64,000 nt of DNA from Streptomyces sp. NBC_00490 (GCF_036013645.1 NZ_CP107869.1:2728001-2792000), one strand, 5' to 3'. Positions 34,599 to 45,210 are shown, counted from the first letter of the stretch. The notes: generated from the sequence alone by a model not told the origin. Made by a program: numbers and translations.

Positions 34599-35696
34599 GT
34601 GGACATCAGCGTGTACCGCCCCGGCGAGCTCAGCGCCGCCGACCGGGCGGCGTGGACGTCGTCGCAGTCCAAGGCCCATCTGCAAGGATCGCCGGAGCTG
34701 GCGAACCCGTTCCTGTCCCCCGAGTTCGCGCTCGCGGTGGGCCGGTACCGGCGGGGCGTGCGGATCGCGGTGGTGCGCGAGGGCGGGGAGCCCGCCGCGT
34801 TCTTCCCGTTCCAGCGAAGCGTCACCGGAGTGGGCCGGGCCGTCGGACTCGGCGTCTCGGACGCCCAGGGTCTGGTGCACCGGCCCGGGTTCGGGTGGGA
34901 CGCGCAGGAGCTGCTGCGCGCCTGCGGGCTCGCCGTATGGGAGTTCGACCACCTGGTGGAGGGCCAGGAGGCGTTCGCGGTCGGGGCCACCGGCAGCTTC
35001 GCGTCGCCGGTCATGGACGTCGACCAGGGCTACGAGGCCTATCTGGCCCATCTGCGCTCCCACGCGCCGAAGTTCACCAGGACCACGCTCGCCAAGGAGC
35101 GCAGGCTCGGCCGGGACGCCGGCGAGGTGCGCTACGTGCACGACGAGCGGGATCCGGCGGCTCTGCGCACCCTGATGGGCTGGAAGTCCGCGCAGTACCG
35201 CAGGACCGGGCGCAGCGACCGCTTCGCGCACGAGTGGATCACCCATCTCGTGGAGCGGCTGTTCCACACCCGCTCCGATCCGTTCGCGGGGATCCTGTCG
35301 GTGCTGTACGCGGGCGGCAAGCCGATCGCGGCGCACTTCGGACTGCGTACCGAACGGGTGCTGTCCTGCTGGTTCCCGGCGTACGACCCGGCGTTCTCGA
35401 AGTACTCGCCGGGCCTGGTGCTGCATCTGCGGATGGCGGAGGCGGCCGCCGCGGACGGCATCGCGTACCTCGATCTGGGGCGGGGCCAGAAGGAGTACAA
35501 GGACTCCCTGAAGACACGGGAGATCACCGTGTCGGAGGGGTGGGTGACCCGGCGTCACCCGGTCGCACTCGGGCACAGGGCGCGCCGCGCCCCGGTCCGG
35601 GCGCTGCGCAACACCGTCCAGTCGCGGCCGGAGCTCTTCGAGCCGGCGGACCGGATCCTCAAGAGGATGGGAAGGATCCGCTCGCGGAGCCAATAG
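34599..35696 (+). CDS. CelD/BcsL-like GNAT-fold acyltransferase
   Basis: A 365-residue cytoplasmic protein of the CelD/BcsL (Acetyltransf_6, FemAB-like) family, usually found in cellulose and exopolysaccharide loci. The N-terminal half contains NPFLSPEFALAVGRYRRGVR and FFPFQRS. The conserved C-terminal GNAT half is at about residues 150-320: KFTRTTLAKERRLGRD, SVLYAGGKPIAAHFGLR and YLDLGRGQKEYKDSLKTRE. It probably acylates a sugar or lipid intermediate; the acceptor is unknown. The GTG start lies 1 bp after the preceding stop. Confidence 0.85.
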   Translation: MDISVYRPGELSAADRAAWTSSQSKAHLQGSPELANPFLSPEFALAVGRYRRGVRIAVVREGGEPAAFFPFQRSVTGVGRAVGLGVSDAQGLVHRPGFGWDAQELLRACGLAVWEFDHLVEGQEAFAVGATGSFASPVMDVDQGYEAYLAHLRSHAPKFTRTTLAKERRLGRDAGEVRYVHDERDPAALRTLMGWKSAQYRRTGRSDRFAHEWITHLVERLFHTRSDPFAGILSVLYAGGKPIAAHFGLRTERVLSCWFPAYDPAFSKYSPGLVLHLRMAEAAAADGIAYLDLGRGQKEYKDSLKTREITVSEGWVTRRHPVALGHRARRAPVRALRNTVQSRPELFEPADRILKRMGRIRSRSQ

Positions 35697-36072
35697 GTTC
35701 CGTAACGGTCAAACCATCAAAAACGTGAGGCCTGGTTCCAGGTCTTGCCATACGGGTTCAATCGTCAATACCGTCGTACATCTCACCCGCATCGGAACGT
35801 CACCCAGCGGTACTAGGGGAGGGCTCAAGGACCGCGACGGACCGGGGCGGGGCGCGGTAGGGGGGTGCCGTGCTCGGTGATCGCACTGGTGACCGAGTCG
35901 TGCCGCGCGACCGGCGGCCTTTTCCGTCGTCGGCCGGCTTTGCCAGCTCACCCGGGCGTGCTCGGAGATCCCTTTCGGCATGCCGCAGGTGAAACAACCC
36001 CCCTTTCGAACCGGACAACAGCCGGGCCGCCCAGGGGCGGGCGGTCCAGCCGGACGAGAGGGAACCAGACTC
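35697..36072. promoter_or_regulatory. 376-bp leader/promoter region of the polysaccharide operon
   Basis: No gene is seen. It contains a perfect CCTGG-TT-CCAGG repeat (35731-35742), an AT-richer stretch around 35700-35790 likely to hold the promoter, and a long GC-rich leader before the first glycosyltransferase. I found no riboswitch consensus that I could defend. Confidence 0.45.
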
Positions 36073-36894
36073 ATGAGCTCTGTTCTGCGCTCGGCGACCA
36101 CGGGCAAGGATCCGTCCACGGCCGCGAAGTACCGGCCCGTCTCCACTCACCTGGCCATCGCGCCACCGGTGAGTGTCGTCATTCCCGCCATGAACGAGGC
36201 GGAGAATCTTCCGTACGTCTTCAAGACCCTGCCCGACTGGATCCACGAAGTGATCCTGGTGGACGGGAACTCCACCGACGACACCGTCGAAGTGGCCCGT
36301 GGGCTGTGGCCCGAGGTCACAGTCGTCAAGCAGCGCGGCAAGGGCAAGGGCGACGCGCTGATCACCGGGTTCGAGGCGTGCACCGGCGACATCATCGTGA
36401 TGGTCGACGCGGACGGCTCGGCCGACGGCAACGAGATCCTCAGCTATGTCTCCGCCCTGCTCTCGGGCGCGGACTTCGCGAAGGGGTCCCGGTTCGCCAA
36501 CGGCGGCGGCACGGACGACATGACCTTCATCCGCAAGCTCGGCAACTGGGCGCTGTGCACGATCGTCAACCGCAAGTTCGGCGCCCGCTACACGGATCTC
36601 TGCTACGGATACAACGCGTTCTGGCGGCACTGCCTCGACAAGATCGACCTCGACTGCACAGGCTTCGAGATCGAGACCCTGATCAACATCCGGGTGGTCA
36701 AGGCGGGCCTGAAGGTCCAGGAGATACCCAGCCACGAGTACCTGCGCATCCACGGCACGAGCAATCTGCGTGCCGTGCGCGACGGGTTGCGGGTGCTCAA
36801 GGTGATCCTCCGCGAGCGCTCCAACCGGCGTGAGCTGCGCCGCCAGGCCCATCACTCCCCGATGCTCGACTCGGTCCGGGGAGAGGTGTCTTGA
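36073..36894 (+). CDS. Family 2 glycosyltransferase (dolichol-phosphate-mannose-synthase-like)
   Basis: A 273-residue GT-A enzyme that should transfer a sugar from a nucleotide donor, probably to a lipid carrier. The fold starts at about residue 32: VSVVIPAMNEAENLPYVFKT. The DxD metal site is in VMVDADGSAD (about 115-124). Further conserved elements are GYNAFWRH and GFEIETLINI. No membrane anchor is seen. The ATG at 36073 follows GAGAGGGAACC; the upstream extension to 35980 lacks homology. Its stop overlaps the next gene's TTG start (TTGA), so the operon continues without a gap. Confidence 0.9.
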   Translation: MSSVLRSATTGKDPSTAAKYRPVSTHLAIAPPVSVVIPAMNEAENLPYVFKTLPDWIHEVILVDGNSTDDTVEVARGLWPEVTVVKQRGKGKGDALITGFEACTGDIIVMVDADGSADGNEILSYVSALLSGADFAKGSRFANGGGTDDMTFIRKLGNWALCTIVNRKFGARYTDLCYGYNAFWRHCLDKIDLDCTGFEIETLINIRVVKAGLKVQEIPSHEYLRIHGTSNLRAVRDGLRVLKVILRERSNRRELRRQAHHSPMLDSVRGEVS

Positions 36895-37880
36895 GCGGTC
36901 CCGACATCTCCGTCGTGATCTGCGTCTACACCGAGGACCGCTGGGAGGACATCCTCGCGGCGGTCTCCTCGGTCGCGGCGCAGTCGTACCCGGCGCGGGA
37001 GACGCTGCTGGTCGTCGACCACAACGCGGCGCTCCTGGACCGGCTGACCAAGGAGTACAAGGAAGCCGACGAGGTGCGGGTGCTCGCCAACGCGGGCCCC
37101 CGCGGCCTGTCCGCGGGCCGCAACACCGGGATCGCCGCCTCACGCGGCGAGGTGATCGCCTTCCTCGACGACGACGCCGTCGCCGAACGGGACTGGCTGC
37201 GCCACTTCGCCGCGGGGTACGCCGATCCGCGGGTGATGGCCGTGGGCGGCCGTACGGTGCCGATCTGGGCGTCGGGGCGCCGTCCCGCCTGGTTCCCCGA
37301 AGAGTTCGACTGGGTGGTGGGCTGCACGTACAAGGGGCTGCCGCCGGGCCTGGTCCGCGTGCGCAACGTGCTCGGCGGCAACGCCTCGTTCCGCCGCACG
37401 GCGTTCGACGCGGCCGGCGGTTTCGCCACCGGTATCGGGCGGGACGGCGACAAGCGGCCGCTGGGCTGCGAGGAGACCGAGCTGTGCATCCGGCTCACCC
37501 GGGCCAGACCGGACGCGGTCCTGCTGATCGACGACCGGGCGGTGATCCACCACCGGGTGCCCGAGGCGCGTGAGCACTTCGGGTACTTCCGCACGCGTTC
37601 CTACGCCGAGGGACTGTCGAAGGCGCTGGTGGCGCGCAGCGTCGGCGCCGACAAGGGCCTCGAGTCCGAACGCCGTTACACGACCCGGGTGCTGCCTGCC
37701 GGGGTGGTGCGCGCACTGCGCGACGCCGCGCTGGCCCGGCCGGGGGGCGCGGGCCGCGCGGGCGCGATCGTCGCGGGGGTGCTGACGGCCGCCGGTGGGT
37801 ACGTGGTGGGCAGTGTCCGGGCCCGCAGGGGCGGCGCCACGTTCCAGGTGGCGCGGATCGAGGGGGACGCGCATGGGTGA
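36891..37880 (+). CDS. Family 2 glycosyltransferase (rhamnosyltransferase-like)
   Basis: A 329-residue GT-A glycosyltransferase. The nucleotide-binding start is DISVVICVYTEDRW. The metal motif is IAFLDDDAVAERDWL (about 86-100), followed by the acceptor-region ED-type motif in GCEETELCIRLTRARPD. The C-terminal 60 residues include a hydrophobic stretch (AGAIVAGVLTAAGGYVVGSV) that may touch the membrane. It starts with TTG inside the previous stop codon and overlaps the deacetylase gene by 8 bp. It probably extends a lipid-linked polysaccharide repeat. Confidence 0.9.
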   Translation: MSGPDISVVICVYTEDRWEDILAAVSSVAAQSYPARETLLVVDHNAALLDRLTKEYKEADEVRVLANAGPRGLSAGRNTGIAASRGEVIAFLDDDAVAERDWLRHFAAGYADPRVMAVGGRTVPIWASGRRPAWFPEEFDWVVGCTYKGLPPGLVRVRNVLGGNASFRRTAFDAAGGFATGIGRDGDKRPLGCEETELCIRLTRARPDAVLLIDDRAVIHHRVPEAREHFGYFRTRSYAEGLSKALVARSVGADKGLESERRYTTRVLPAGVVRALRDAALARPGGAGRAGAIVAGVLTAAGGYVVGSVRARRGGATFQVARIEGDAHG

Positions 37881-38673
37881 CGCACGTGTGCCGATTCTCA
37901 TGTACCACGCGATCGCGGCCGACCCGAACGAGGCGACCCGCGAACTGTCCGTGACCCCCGAGGCGTTCGCCCGTCAGATGGAGATCGTCGGCGACCTGGG
38001 ACACACCCCGATCACCACCGCGCAACTGGCGGCGAGCTGGCGCTCGGGCCGTCCGCTGCCCGAGCGGCCCGTCCTGGTCACCTTCGACGACGGCTACGAG
38101 GGTGTGCACCGGCACGCCCTGCCCGTGCTCGCCAAGCACGGCTTCGCGGCCACGCTGTTCGTGTCCACGGGATGGCTGCGCGGCCCGCACGACAACGGCC
38201 ACGCCCTGGACACCATGCTGGACTGGCCGCAGGTCCGCGAACTCGCCGCGCAGGGCGTCGAGATCGGCGGGCACAGCCACACCCACCCGCAGCTGGACCA
38301 GCTCGACGACGACGCGCTGCGCCGTGAGCTGATCCTCTGCAAGGAGATCGTGACGGACCGACTCGGCACCGTCCCCTCCTCGTTCGCCTACCCGTACGGC
38401 TACTCCAGCCGCCGGGTGCGCGAGAAGGTCCGCGAGACGGGGTACGCCCAGGCCCTCGCCGTCGGCAACGGGCTCGCCCGGCGCCGCCAGGGGCCGTACG
38501 CGCTGCTGCGGGTCACCGTGCGCCGCGGCACGGACGCCGAGGAGTTCCGTCGGCTGATCGAAGGCCGGGCCATCGCCCGCAACTTCGCCCGGGACCGCGC
38601 GTTCACCAAGGGGTACGCCATGGTCCGCAGAGCACGACAGGTCCGCCGAAAGGCCATCCGTTCCCGTGTCTGA
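37873..38673 (+). CDS. Polysaccharide deacetylase (CE4/NodB domain)
   Basis: A 266-residue NodB-homology enzyme that removes N-acetyl groups from a polymer or lipid-linked sugar. Motif 1 is VTFDDGY (catalytic Asp and metal Asp, about 75-81). Motif 2 is GGHSHTHPQL with the two metal His. Motif 3 is AYPYGYSS. No signal peptide is seen at the chosen start MGDARVPILMYH, so it may act inside the cell. The ATG at 37873 lies within the end of the preceding glycosyltransferase, and the 3' end overlaps the flippase fusion by 8 bp. Confidence 0.9.
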   Translation: MGDARVPILMYHAIAADPNEATRELSVTPEAFARQMEIVGDLGHTPITTAQLAASWRSGRPLPERPVLVTFDDGYEGVHRHALPVLAKHGFAATLFVSTGWLRGPHDNGHALDTMLDWPQVRELAAQGVEIGGHSHTHPQLDQLDDDALRRELILCKEIVTDRLGTVPSSFAYPYGYSSRRVREKVRETGYAQALAVGNGLARRRQGPYALLRVTVRRGTDAEEFRRLIEGRAIARNFARDRAFTKGYAMVRRARQVRRKAIRSRV

Positions 38674-41600
38674 CACGACGACCACCCCTGAGGCCACCGA
38701 GCCCGCGACCAAGGCTCCCGAGCAGCCGGGGCGCCGCTTCCGGCTGCCCGGGCTCGGCCGCTCGCCGGGCGGCAGCCAGCTGTTCCGCAACGCCTACGCC
38801 CTGATGCTGAACACGGGGATCTCCGCCGTGCTCGGCCTCGGCTTCTGGCTGGCCGCGGCCCGCTACTACTCCGAGTCCGCGGTCGGCCAGGGCTCCGCCG
38901 CCATCGCCGCGATGAAGCTCCTCGCGGGACTGACCGCGGTGACCCTGACCGGCGCCCTGGCCCGCTTCATCCCGGTCGCGGGCCGGGCCACCGGTCGGCT
39001 CATCTTCCGTACGTACGCGGGCAGTTCGGTGGTCGTGGCGCTGGCCGCGGGCGTCTTCCTGCTCACGCTGGGCCTGTGGGGGCCGTCGTACAGCTTCCTC
39101 AACGATCCCGCGCACGCCCTGTTCTTCGTGCTCGCGGTGGTCGCCTGGTCGGTGCTGACCCTCCAGGACGGGGTGCTGACCGGGCTGCGCAGCGCGCTGT
39201 GGGTGCCGGTCGGCAACACCGTGTTCTCCGCGGTGAAGCTGGTGCTGCTGGTCGCCTTCGCCACCGCGATCCCCACCATGGGGGTGTTCGTGTCGTGGGT
39301 CGCGGCCATCGCGGTGTCGGTGGTACCGCTGGGCTGGCTGGTGTTCCGGCGGCTGGTGGCCCGGCATGTGAAGGCGACCGAGAACCGCGCGCGACCGCCG
39401 TCGGTGAAGGAGATCGGGCACTTCCTCGCGGGCGACTACACCGGCTCCCTGTTCTCGCTCGCCGTGGTCTACCTCGTCCCGGTGATCGTCGCCTCGCAGG
39501 TCAGCTCCGAGGACAACGCGTACTTCTACATCACCACCACGATCGGCGGCACGGTCAACCTGCTCGCCATCAACATGGGCGCCTCCCTCACGGTCGAGAG
39601 CTCCCACGACCCGGGCCGGCTCGCCTCCAACACCCGCGCGGCGCTTCGGCGCATGGCCCGGATCATGCTGCCGGTGTGCGCGGTCCTGTTCTTCGGCGCG
39701 CCCTGGATCCTCGGTGTCTTCGGCTCGGGCTACGCCGACGCGGCGACCCCGCTGCTGCGCTGGTTCGCGATCGGCGCGGTGCTGCGGGTCGTCATGGAGA
39801 CGTACTTCGCGGTGCTGCGCGCACAGAGCCGCACCGCCGGACTGGCGTGGCTCCAGGGCCTGTTGTGCGCCCTGGTGCTCGGACTGACCCTGGTGCTGCT
39901 CCCCCGTATGGGGCTGACCGGCGCGGGTGTCGCGGAGATCTCCTCGCTCGCGGTGATCGTGGCGATCGCCGCACCCAAGCTGTACAAGATCCTCAAGGCC
40001 TCCCCCGCCGGGGCCGTCCCCGAGGACGCGGCGCCCGACGGGGACCTCGCCGACCTGGGGACCCGCGAGGCCACCGTCCCGCTGGGCGTCCGCAGGCGCG
40101 GGCCCGCCTGGGCACTCGACCAGGACACGCTCGGCCTCGGCATCCACGTCGACTTCGACCACCTGGAACGCCGGCCGGATGTGCGTCCGGGCCCGGGCAC
40201 CCCGCCCACGGGCACGCCCGCGGTGCGTCCCCGGCCGCATGCCGAGCCGCACCGGCCGACCTGGGCGAAGCTGCCCGAGGTGGGGCTGCCGGTGGAGGCG
40301 CGGGAACCGGGTTCCGAGGCGTCGCTGGGGCCGGTCCAGACATCGTCCGGGGTGCCGTCCGAGGCATCTTCCGAGGTGGAGGTGGACGCGCCGTTCGAGG
40401 CCGCCCGTCCGGACGTACGGGAGGAGCCGCCCGTACCCGAAGAGGTGCCGCTGTCCGAGGAGCCGCCGCTCCTGTCGTGGCGCGAGCGCCTTCAGCCCAG
40501 CCGGGTCGGGGTGGTGCTGGGCAGTCTGCTGACCGCCGCGCTGCTGCTGTACTGGGTGCCCGCGCTGCGCCTCGGCGAGACGGACCTCGACGAGATGGGC
40601 GGGCTCGGGCTGGTCTCCGTGCTGCCGCTGCCCACGCTGGTCGGCGCCGCGCTGCTGGCCGTGGCCTTCGCCTCGCTGCTGTGGCTGGCCCGCGAGCACA
40701 AGGCGCTGCTGCTGATCACGCTGCTGGCGACGGTCGTGTCGCTGCACGCGCTGCCCGCGGTGATCGAGACGGAACCCCGGTTCGCGACCGCCTGGCAGCA
40801 TCTGGGCTTCCTCGACTACATCGACCGGACCGGCTCCGCCGTGCCCGACCTGGACGCGCGCTGGAGCTGGCCGGGCTTCTTCGCGGCGGCCGCGTTCGTC
40901 GCCGAGGCCTGCGGGGTCACGGACTTCACCGAGGTGATCCGCTGGTGGCCGCTGGCCATCCAACTCCTCTATCTGGCCCCGATGTTCCTGCTGGTCCGCT
41001 CGATGCGGGCGGGCTGGCGGGCCAAGTGGACCGGCCTGTGGGTGTTCGTGCTCAGCGGCTGGGTCGGCCAGGACTACTTCTCCCCGCAGGGCTTCACGTA
41101 TCTCCTCTATCTGGTGTTCGCGGCGCTCCTGCTGGTCTACTTCCGCGCCCCGCGCGTGCTCTGGACCAAGAAGCGGCCCGGCGAGGCGGAGGTCGAGCCG
41201 ACGAACCGGCGCCAGCGCGCCGTGCTGCTGATGGTCGTCATAGGGCTGTTCGCGGCGAGCGTCCCGGCCCACCAGCTCACCCCGTTCGTGATGCTGGGCC
41301 TGCTGGCGGCCCTCGTGATGATCGGCAAGTCCGAACTGCGCGGCCTGCCCATCCTGTTCGCCGTCATGGTGGCCGTGTGGGTGGGCTTCATGGCCGAGCC
41401 GTACTGGTCCGGGCACTTCGACGAACTGTTCGGCGGGGTCGGCGGCGTCGGCGGCAATGTGCAGTCGTCGGTGGGCGGCCGGATCGAGGGCGGCAGTTCG
41501 ACGCACAAGCTCGTCCTCTACACCCGGGTGCTGCTGGCCGGCGGGGTGATGGCGTTCGCGTGCTGGGGCTGGTGGCGCCGGCGCGACCACCACTACCGGG

Positions 41601-42505
41601 AGCGCTCGCTGCTCGTCCTGACCTTCGTGCCGTTCCTGGGCTTCGGCATGCAGTCCTACGGCGGTGAGATGGCGCTGCGGGTCTTCATGTTCGCCCTGCC
41701 CGGCGCCGCCCTGCTGATGGGCCTCGCCCTGTTCCCGCGCACCGGGATCACGGCGAAGGAGCGCGACAAGGACCGGGTGAGCCTGGCTCCGCTGGCCGCC
41801 CTCATGGCGGGTCTGCTCCTCATGGGCGGCTTCCTGATCGCCCGTTGGGGCAACGAGCCGTTCGAGCGGATCCGGCCCGGCGAGGTCGCCGCCATGGACT
41901 ACGTGTACGCCCACGACGATCCGACGGTACGGCTGCTGTGGCTGAGCAACGACACGGTCGACAACGTGACGCCGGCGATGCCGTGGGGCGCCCGGGACAT
42001 GGAGAGGATCGAGTATGTCCCGACCCTCGCGCCGACCGACCCGGTGCTGGTGTCGAGCCTGGTCAAGGCGCTCAGTGACGCGGGGCCGAACTCGTATCTG
42101 ATGATCAACCGCAGTCAGGTGACGTATCTGGAGCTGGACGTCGGCTACTCCGAGACGTGGGAGCCACGGCTGATCCGGAACCTGGACAAGCGGGCGGAGC
42201 TGAAGAAGGTCTTCGTCAACGCGGACGTGACCATGTACGCGCTGGCCAAGCAGCCCGCGGGCAAGGCGCCGAAGGCGGATCCGGGCGCGATCGGGCCGCA
42301 GGTGACCTGGACGCCCTGGTCGGTGGTCGGGGGTCTCGCGGCGCTGGCGCTGATCGTGCTGCTGACGGCACGCGAGGTGGTCCGGGTCGCGGTCCGGCCG
42401 AGCGTGCGGCAACTGCGGTGGCTGCAGAGCAGCTTCTGGTTCTCGCTGCCGCTGCTGGCGGTGCTGCTGGCCTCGCTGGTGCAGCGGTTCATGACGATGA
42501 AGTGA
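38666..42505 (+). CDS. Polysaccharide flippase fused to a second polytopic membrane domain
   Basis: A 1279-residue two-part membrane protein. Residues about 35-440 form a MATE/MVF-type flippase (LFRNAYALMLNTGISAVLGL, QGSAAIAAMKLLAGLTAVTL, YFAVLRAQSRTAG near its end). Residues about 445-610 are a hydrophilic, Pro/Glu-rich linker. Residues 615 to 1279 hold roughly ten further helices with LSGWVGQDYFSPQGFTYLLY and SVPAHQLTPFVMLGL, plus an extracytoplasmic segment before the last helices. That half resembles GT-C-like or polymerase-like proteins, but I cannot name a catalytic residue. Flipping and polymerising lipid-linked sugars in one chain is the attractive inference. GTG start at 38666. Confidence 0.85.
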   Translation: MSDTTTTPEATEPATKAPEQPGRRFRLPGLGRSPGGSQLFRNAYALMLNTGISAVLGLGFWLAAARYYSESAVGQGSAAIAAMKLLAGLTAVTLTGALARFIPVAGRATGRLIFRTYAGSSVVVALAAGVFLLTLGLWGPSYSFLNDPAHALFFVLAVVAWSVLTLQDGVLTGLRSALWVPVGNTVFSAVKLVLLVAFATAIPTMGVFVSWVAAIAVSVVPLGWLVFRRLVARHVKATENRARPPSVKEIGHFLAGDYTGSLFSLAVVYLVPVIVASQVSSEDNAYFYITTTIGGTVNLLAINMGASLTVESSHDPGRLASNTRAALRRMARIMLPVCAVLFFGAPWILGVFGSGYADAATPLLRWFAIGAVLRVVMETYFAVLRAQSRTAGLAWLQGLLCALVLGLTLVLLPRMGLTGAGVAEISSLAVIVAIAAPKLYKILKASPAGAVPEDAAPDGDLADLGTREATVPLGVRRRGPAWALDQDTLGLGIHVDFDHLERRPDVRPGPGTPPTGTPAVRPRPHAEPHRPTWAKLPEVGLPVEAREPGSEASLGPVQTSSGVPSEASSEVEVDAPFEAARPDVREEPPVPEEVPLSEEPPLLSWRERLQPSRVGVVLGSLLTAALLLYWVPALRLGETDLDEMGGLGLVSVLPLPTLVGAALLAVAFASLLWLAREHKALLLITLLATVVSLHALPAVIETEPRFATAWQHLGFLDYIDRTGSAVPDLDARWSWPGFFAAAAFVAEACGVTDFTEVIRWWPLAIQLLYLAPMFLLVRSMRAGWRAKWTGLWVFVLSGWVGQDYFSPQGFTYLLYLVFAALLLVYFRAPRVLWTKKRPGEAEVEPTNRRQRAVLLMVVIGLFAASVPAHQLTPFVMLGLLAALVMIGKSELRGLPILFAVMVAVWVGFMAEPYWSGHFDELFGGVGGVGGNVQSSVGGRIEGGSSTHKLVLYTRVLLAGGVMAFACWGWWRRRDHHYRERSLLVLTFVPFLGFGMQSYGGEMALRVFMFALPGAALLMGLALFPRTGITAKERDKDRVSLAPLAALMAGLLLMGGFLIARWGNEPFERIRPGEVAAMDYVYAHDDPTVRLLWLSNDTVDNVTPAMPWGARDMERIEYVPTLAPTDPVLVSSLVKALSDAGPNSYLMINRSQVTYLELDVGYSETWEPRLIRNLDKRAELKKVFVNADVTMYALAKQPAGKAPKADPGAIGPQVTWTPWSVVGGLAALALIVLLTAREVVRVAVRPSVRQLRWLQSSFWFSLPLLAVLLASLVQRFMTMK

Positions 42506-42530
42506 GGGCGGTCGCGGTGCCGGTGGTCGA

Positions 42531-42551
42531 GTGGCTCAGCGGCTGAGCCAC
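42531..42551. terminator. Hairpin between convergent flippase fusion and GH39-like genes
   Basis: GTGGCTCAG-CGG-CTGAGCCAC, a perfect 9-bp stem that overlaps the last codons of the GH39-like gene and lies 26 bp after the fusion gene stop. It probably serves both directions. Confidence 0.75.
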
Positions 42552-43957
42552 TTGACCTCGTAGGCCGCCATGTCGAAGGTCTTGCCGTCCACCTTCGCGC
42601 TGATCTGCCGGTCGAGGGTGTTGACCACCAGGACCGTGTCGTCGGTGGCGAGGATCCGCACATGGGGCACGTCGTCGGCGGCGACGGACACCGTCCGGTA
42701 CGACGTGCCCGGCGGGAACTCCTTGCTGAACCGGCTGACCAGATCGAAAATCGGCAGCTTCTGCCCGCCGTCCTTGCCGCTGGTCGGCGTCCAGAGACAG
42801 CCCGCGCAGTCCGTGCCGTTCTCGTTCTCCGGGTTCCAGTAGAAGGCGGAGGTGGTGCCGCCCTTGGCCAGCGCGATCATCCCGGCGGCCTGCACGGCGA
42901 CGCGACGGTTCTCGGACCAGCCCTCGCGCTCGTCCCTGCTGTCGGCGGGTTCGACGTAGTACTCGGCCCACCACAGCGGCAGATCGCCGCTCTGCTCGCG
43001 CACCCACCGGCTGACCGCGGTGAACTTGTCGGTCGCCGCGAACTCGTCCGGCAGCAGCTCGTCGTCGTTGGTGTAGCTGGAGCCGTCCACGACCACGAAG
43101 TCGGCGCCGGCCTTGTTCTTGTTCCAGTAGTCGAAGGCGTCGAGGACCCGCTGGTCCATGGCGCCCCACGGGCCCTTGAAGGTCTTCGAGGCGTCCTCGG
43201 AGCGCGGGTCGAGACTGTCCATCACCAGATACGGCCCGCCGACCATGATCTGCGGGTTGACCTTCTTCAGCGCCCGGTGGACGAGGTTGTAGAGCCGGGT
43301 GTAGCCCTCGTAGTCCCAGCGGGCCTCGGCATCGTTCCAGAAGCCCTTGAACTCGTTCCAGACGATGAAGTGCCGGACGTCCGGGTAGCGCTTGGCGACC
43401 GTGGCGGCGAGCGCGGCGTAGTCCTCGAAGTGCGCGGGCTCCGGCGCGGTCTCCAGCGAGGACTGGCTCCAGTCGGTGTTGCCGACGCCGGACTCGCCGC
43501 CCTTCATCCAGTCCGGGGCGCAGCACAGGGTGACGACCGGGGTGGAGCCGGAGGCGCGGATGAAGTCGATCCGGCGGTCCATGTCCTCGAAGTCGTAACG
43601 CCCCTCGACCGGCTCGGGGTTGTCCGCGCCCCAGCCCATGACGTGCTGGTTCTGCGGCAGCCCGCCGAGGTCCGCGAGCCGCCCCTCGACCCGCTCGACC
43701 GCGGTGGCGGCGCCCTCGTCGGCGCTGAACTGGGTGTGGGTGAAGCCCCACCCCACCTCGGGGTTCTCCGCGTCCGGCGTGCTGGTGGGGGTGCCGTGCG
43801 CCTTGCTGCCGTTGCGTGTGGTGCCGTCGGTGTTCGCGCTGTTGCCGGGAAGCGTGTTGAGGAGGGTCACGACCAGGGCCAGCGCCGCCGCACCCACTCC
43901 GAGCAGTGCGGTGAGCCGCCACCGCCGTGCCCCCGAATTCCACCCATGACGTCCCAT
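42536..43957 (-). CDS. GH39-like glycoside hydrolase, membrane-anchored
   Basis: A 473-residue clan GH-A enzyme. A basic start and one N-terminal membrane helix (about residues 15-35, LTALLGVGAAALALVVTLL) anchor it outside. After a Thr/Ser/Pro spacer the barrel begins at about 65 (VGWGFTHTQFSADEG). The acid/base Glu is in FIVWNEFKGFWND and the probable nucleophile is in LPLWWAEYYVEP. The best family fit is GH39 (beta-xylosidase type), though GH-A relatives are possible. It is convergent with the polysaccharide operon and may trim or release its product. The start is uncertain: the frame opens to 44056 and no clear ribosome binding site precedes 43957. Confidence 0.82.
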   Translation of the reverse strand: MGRHGWNSGARRWRLTALLGVGAAALALVVTLLNTLPGNSANTDGTTRNGSKAHGTPTSTPDAENPEVGWGFTHTQFSADEGAATAVERVEGRLADLGGLPQNQHVMGWGADNPEPVEGRYDFEDMDRRIDFIRASGSTPVVTLCCAPDWMKGGESGVGNTDWSQSSLETAPEPAHFEDYAALAATVAKRYPDVRHFIVWNEFKGFWNDAEARWDYEGYTRLYNLVHRALKKVNPQIMVGGPYLVMDSLDPRSEDASKTFKGPWGAMDQRVLDAFDYWNKNKAGADFVVVDGSSYTNDDELLPDEFAATDKFTAVSRWVREQSGDLPLWWAEYYVEPADSRDEREGWSENRRVAVQAAGMIALAKGGTTSAFYWNPENENGTDCAGCLWTPTSGKDGGQKLPIFDLVSRFSKEFPPGTSYRTVSVAADDVPHVRILATDDTVLVVNTLDRQISAKVDGKTFDMAAYEVKWLSR

Positions 43958-44115
43958 CGAGGGCAACAGTAATCGGGGGGCCACAGCTACGGCAGAGCTT
44001 TGAGATGTACAGCTCTGTAACAGGACGGAGGCCCCGTAAACGGTCTCACCCGACACACCGGACGCAACGCGGAAACCGGATGCATGCGACGCCTTCGTGC
44101 CGGATCATGGCGGGC

Positions 44116-45210
<1,095 letters not shown>

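Noticed and set aside
35731..35742. CCTGG-TT-CCAGG as an attachment site or major operator
   Set aside because: Too short to stand out in GC-rich DNA, and no integrase or second copy is present.
38603..42412. A 1269-codon open frame on the minus strand opposite the flippase fusion
   Set aside because: The translation is Arg/Gly/Gln/His/Pro low-complexity, matches no fold, and is the expected by-product of GC-rich third positions in the plus-strand gene.
34599..43957. Secondary-metabolite biosynthetic cluster (PKS/NRPS) around the sugar genes
   Set aside because: No ketosynthase, adenylation or carrier domains are encoded anywhere in the window.
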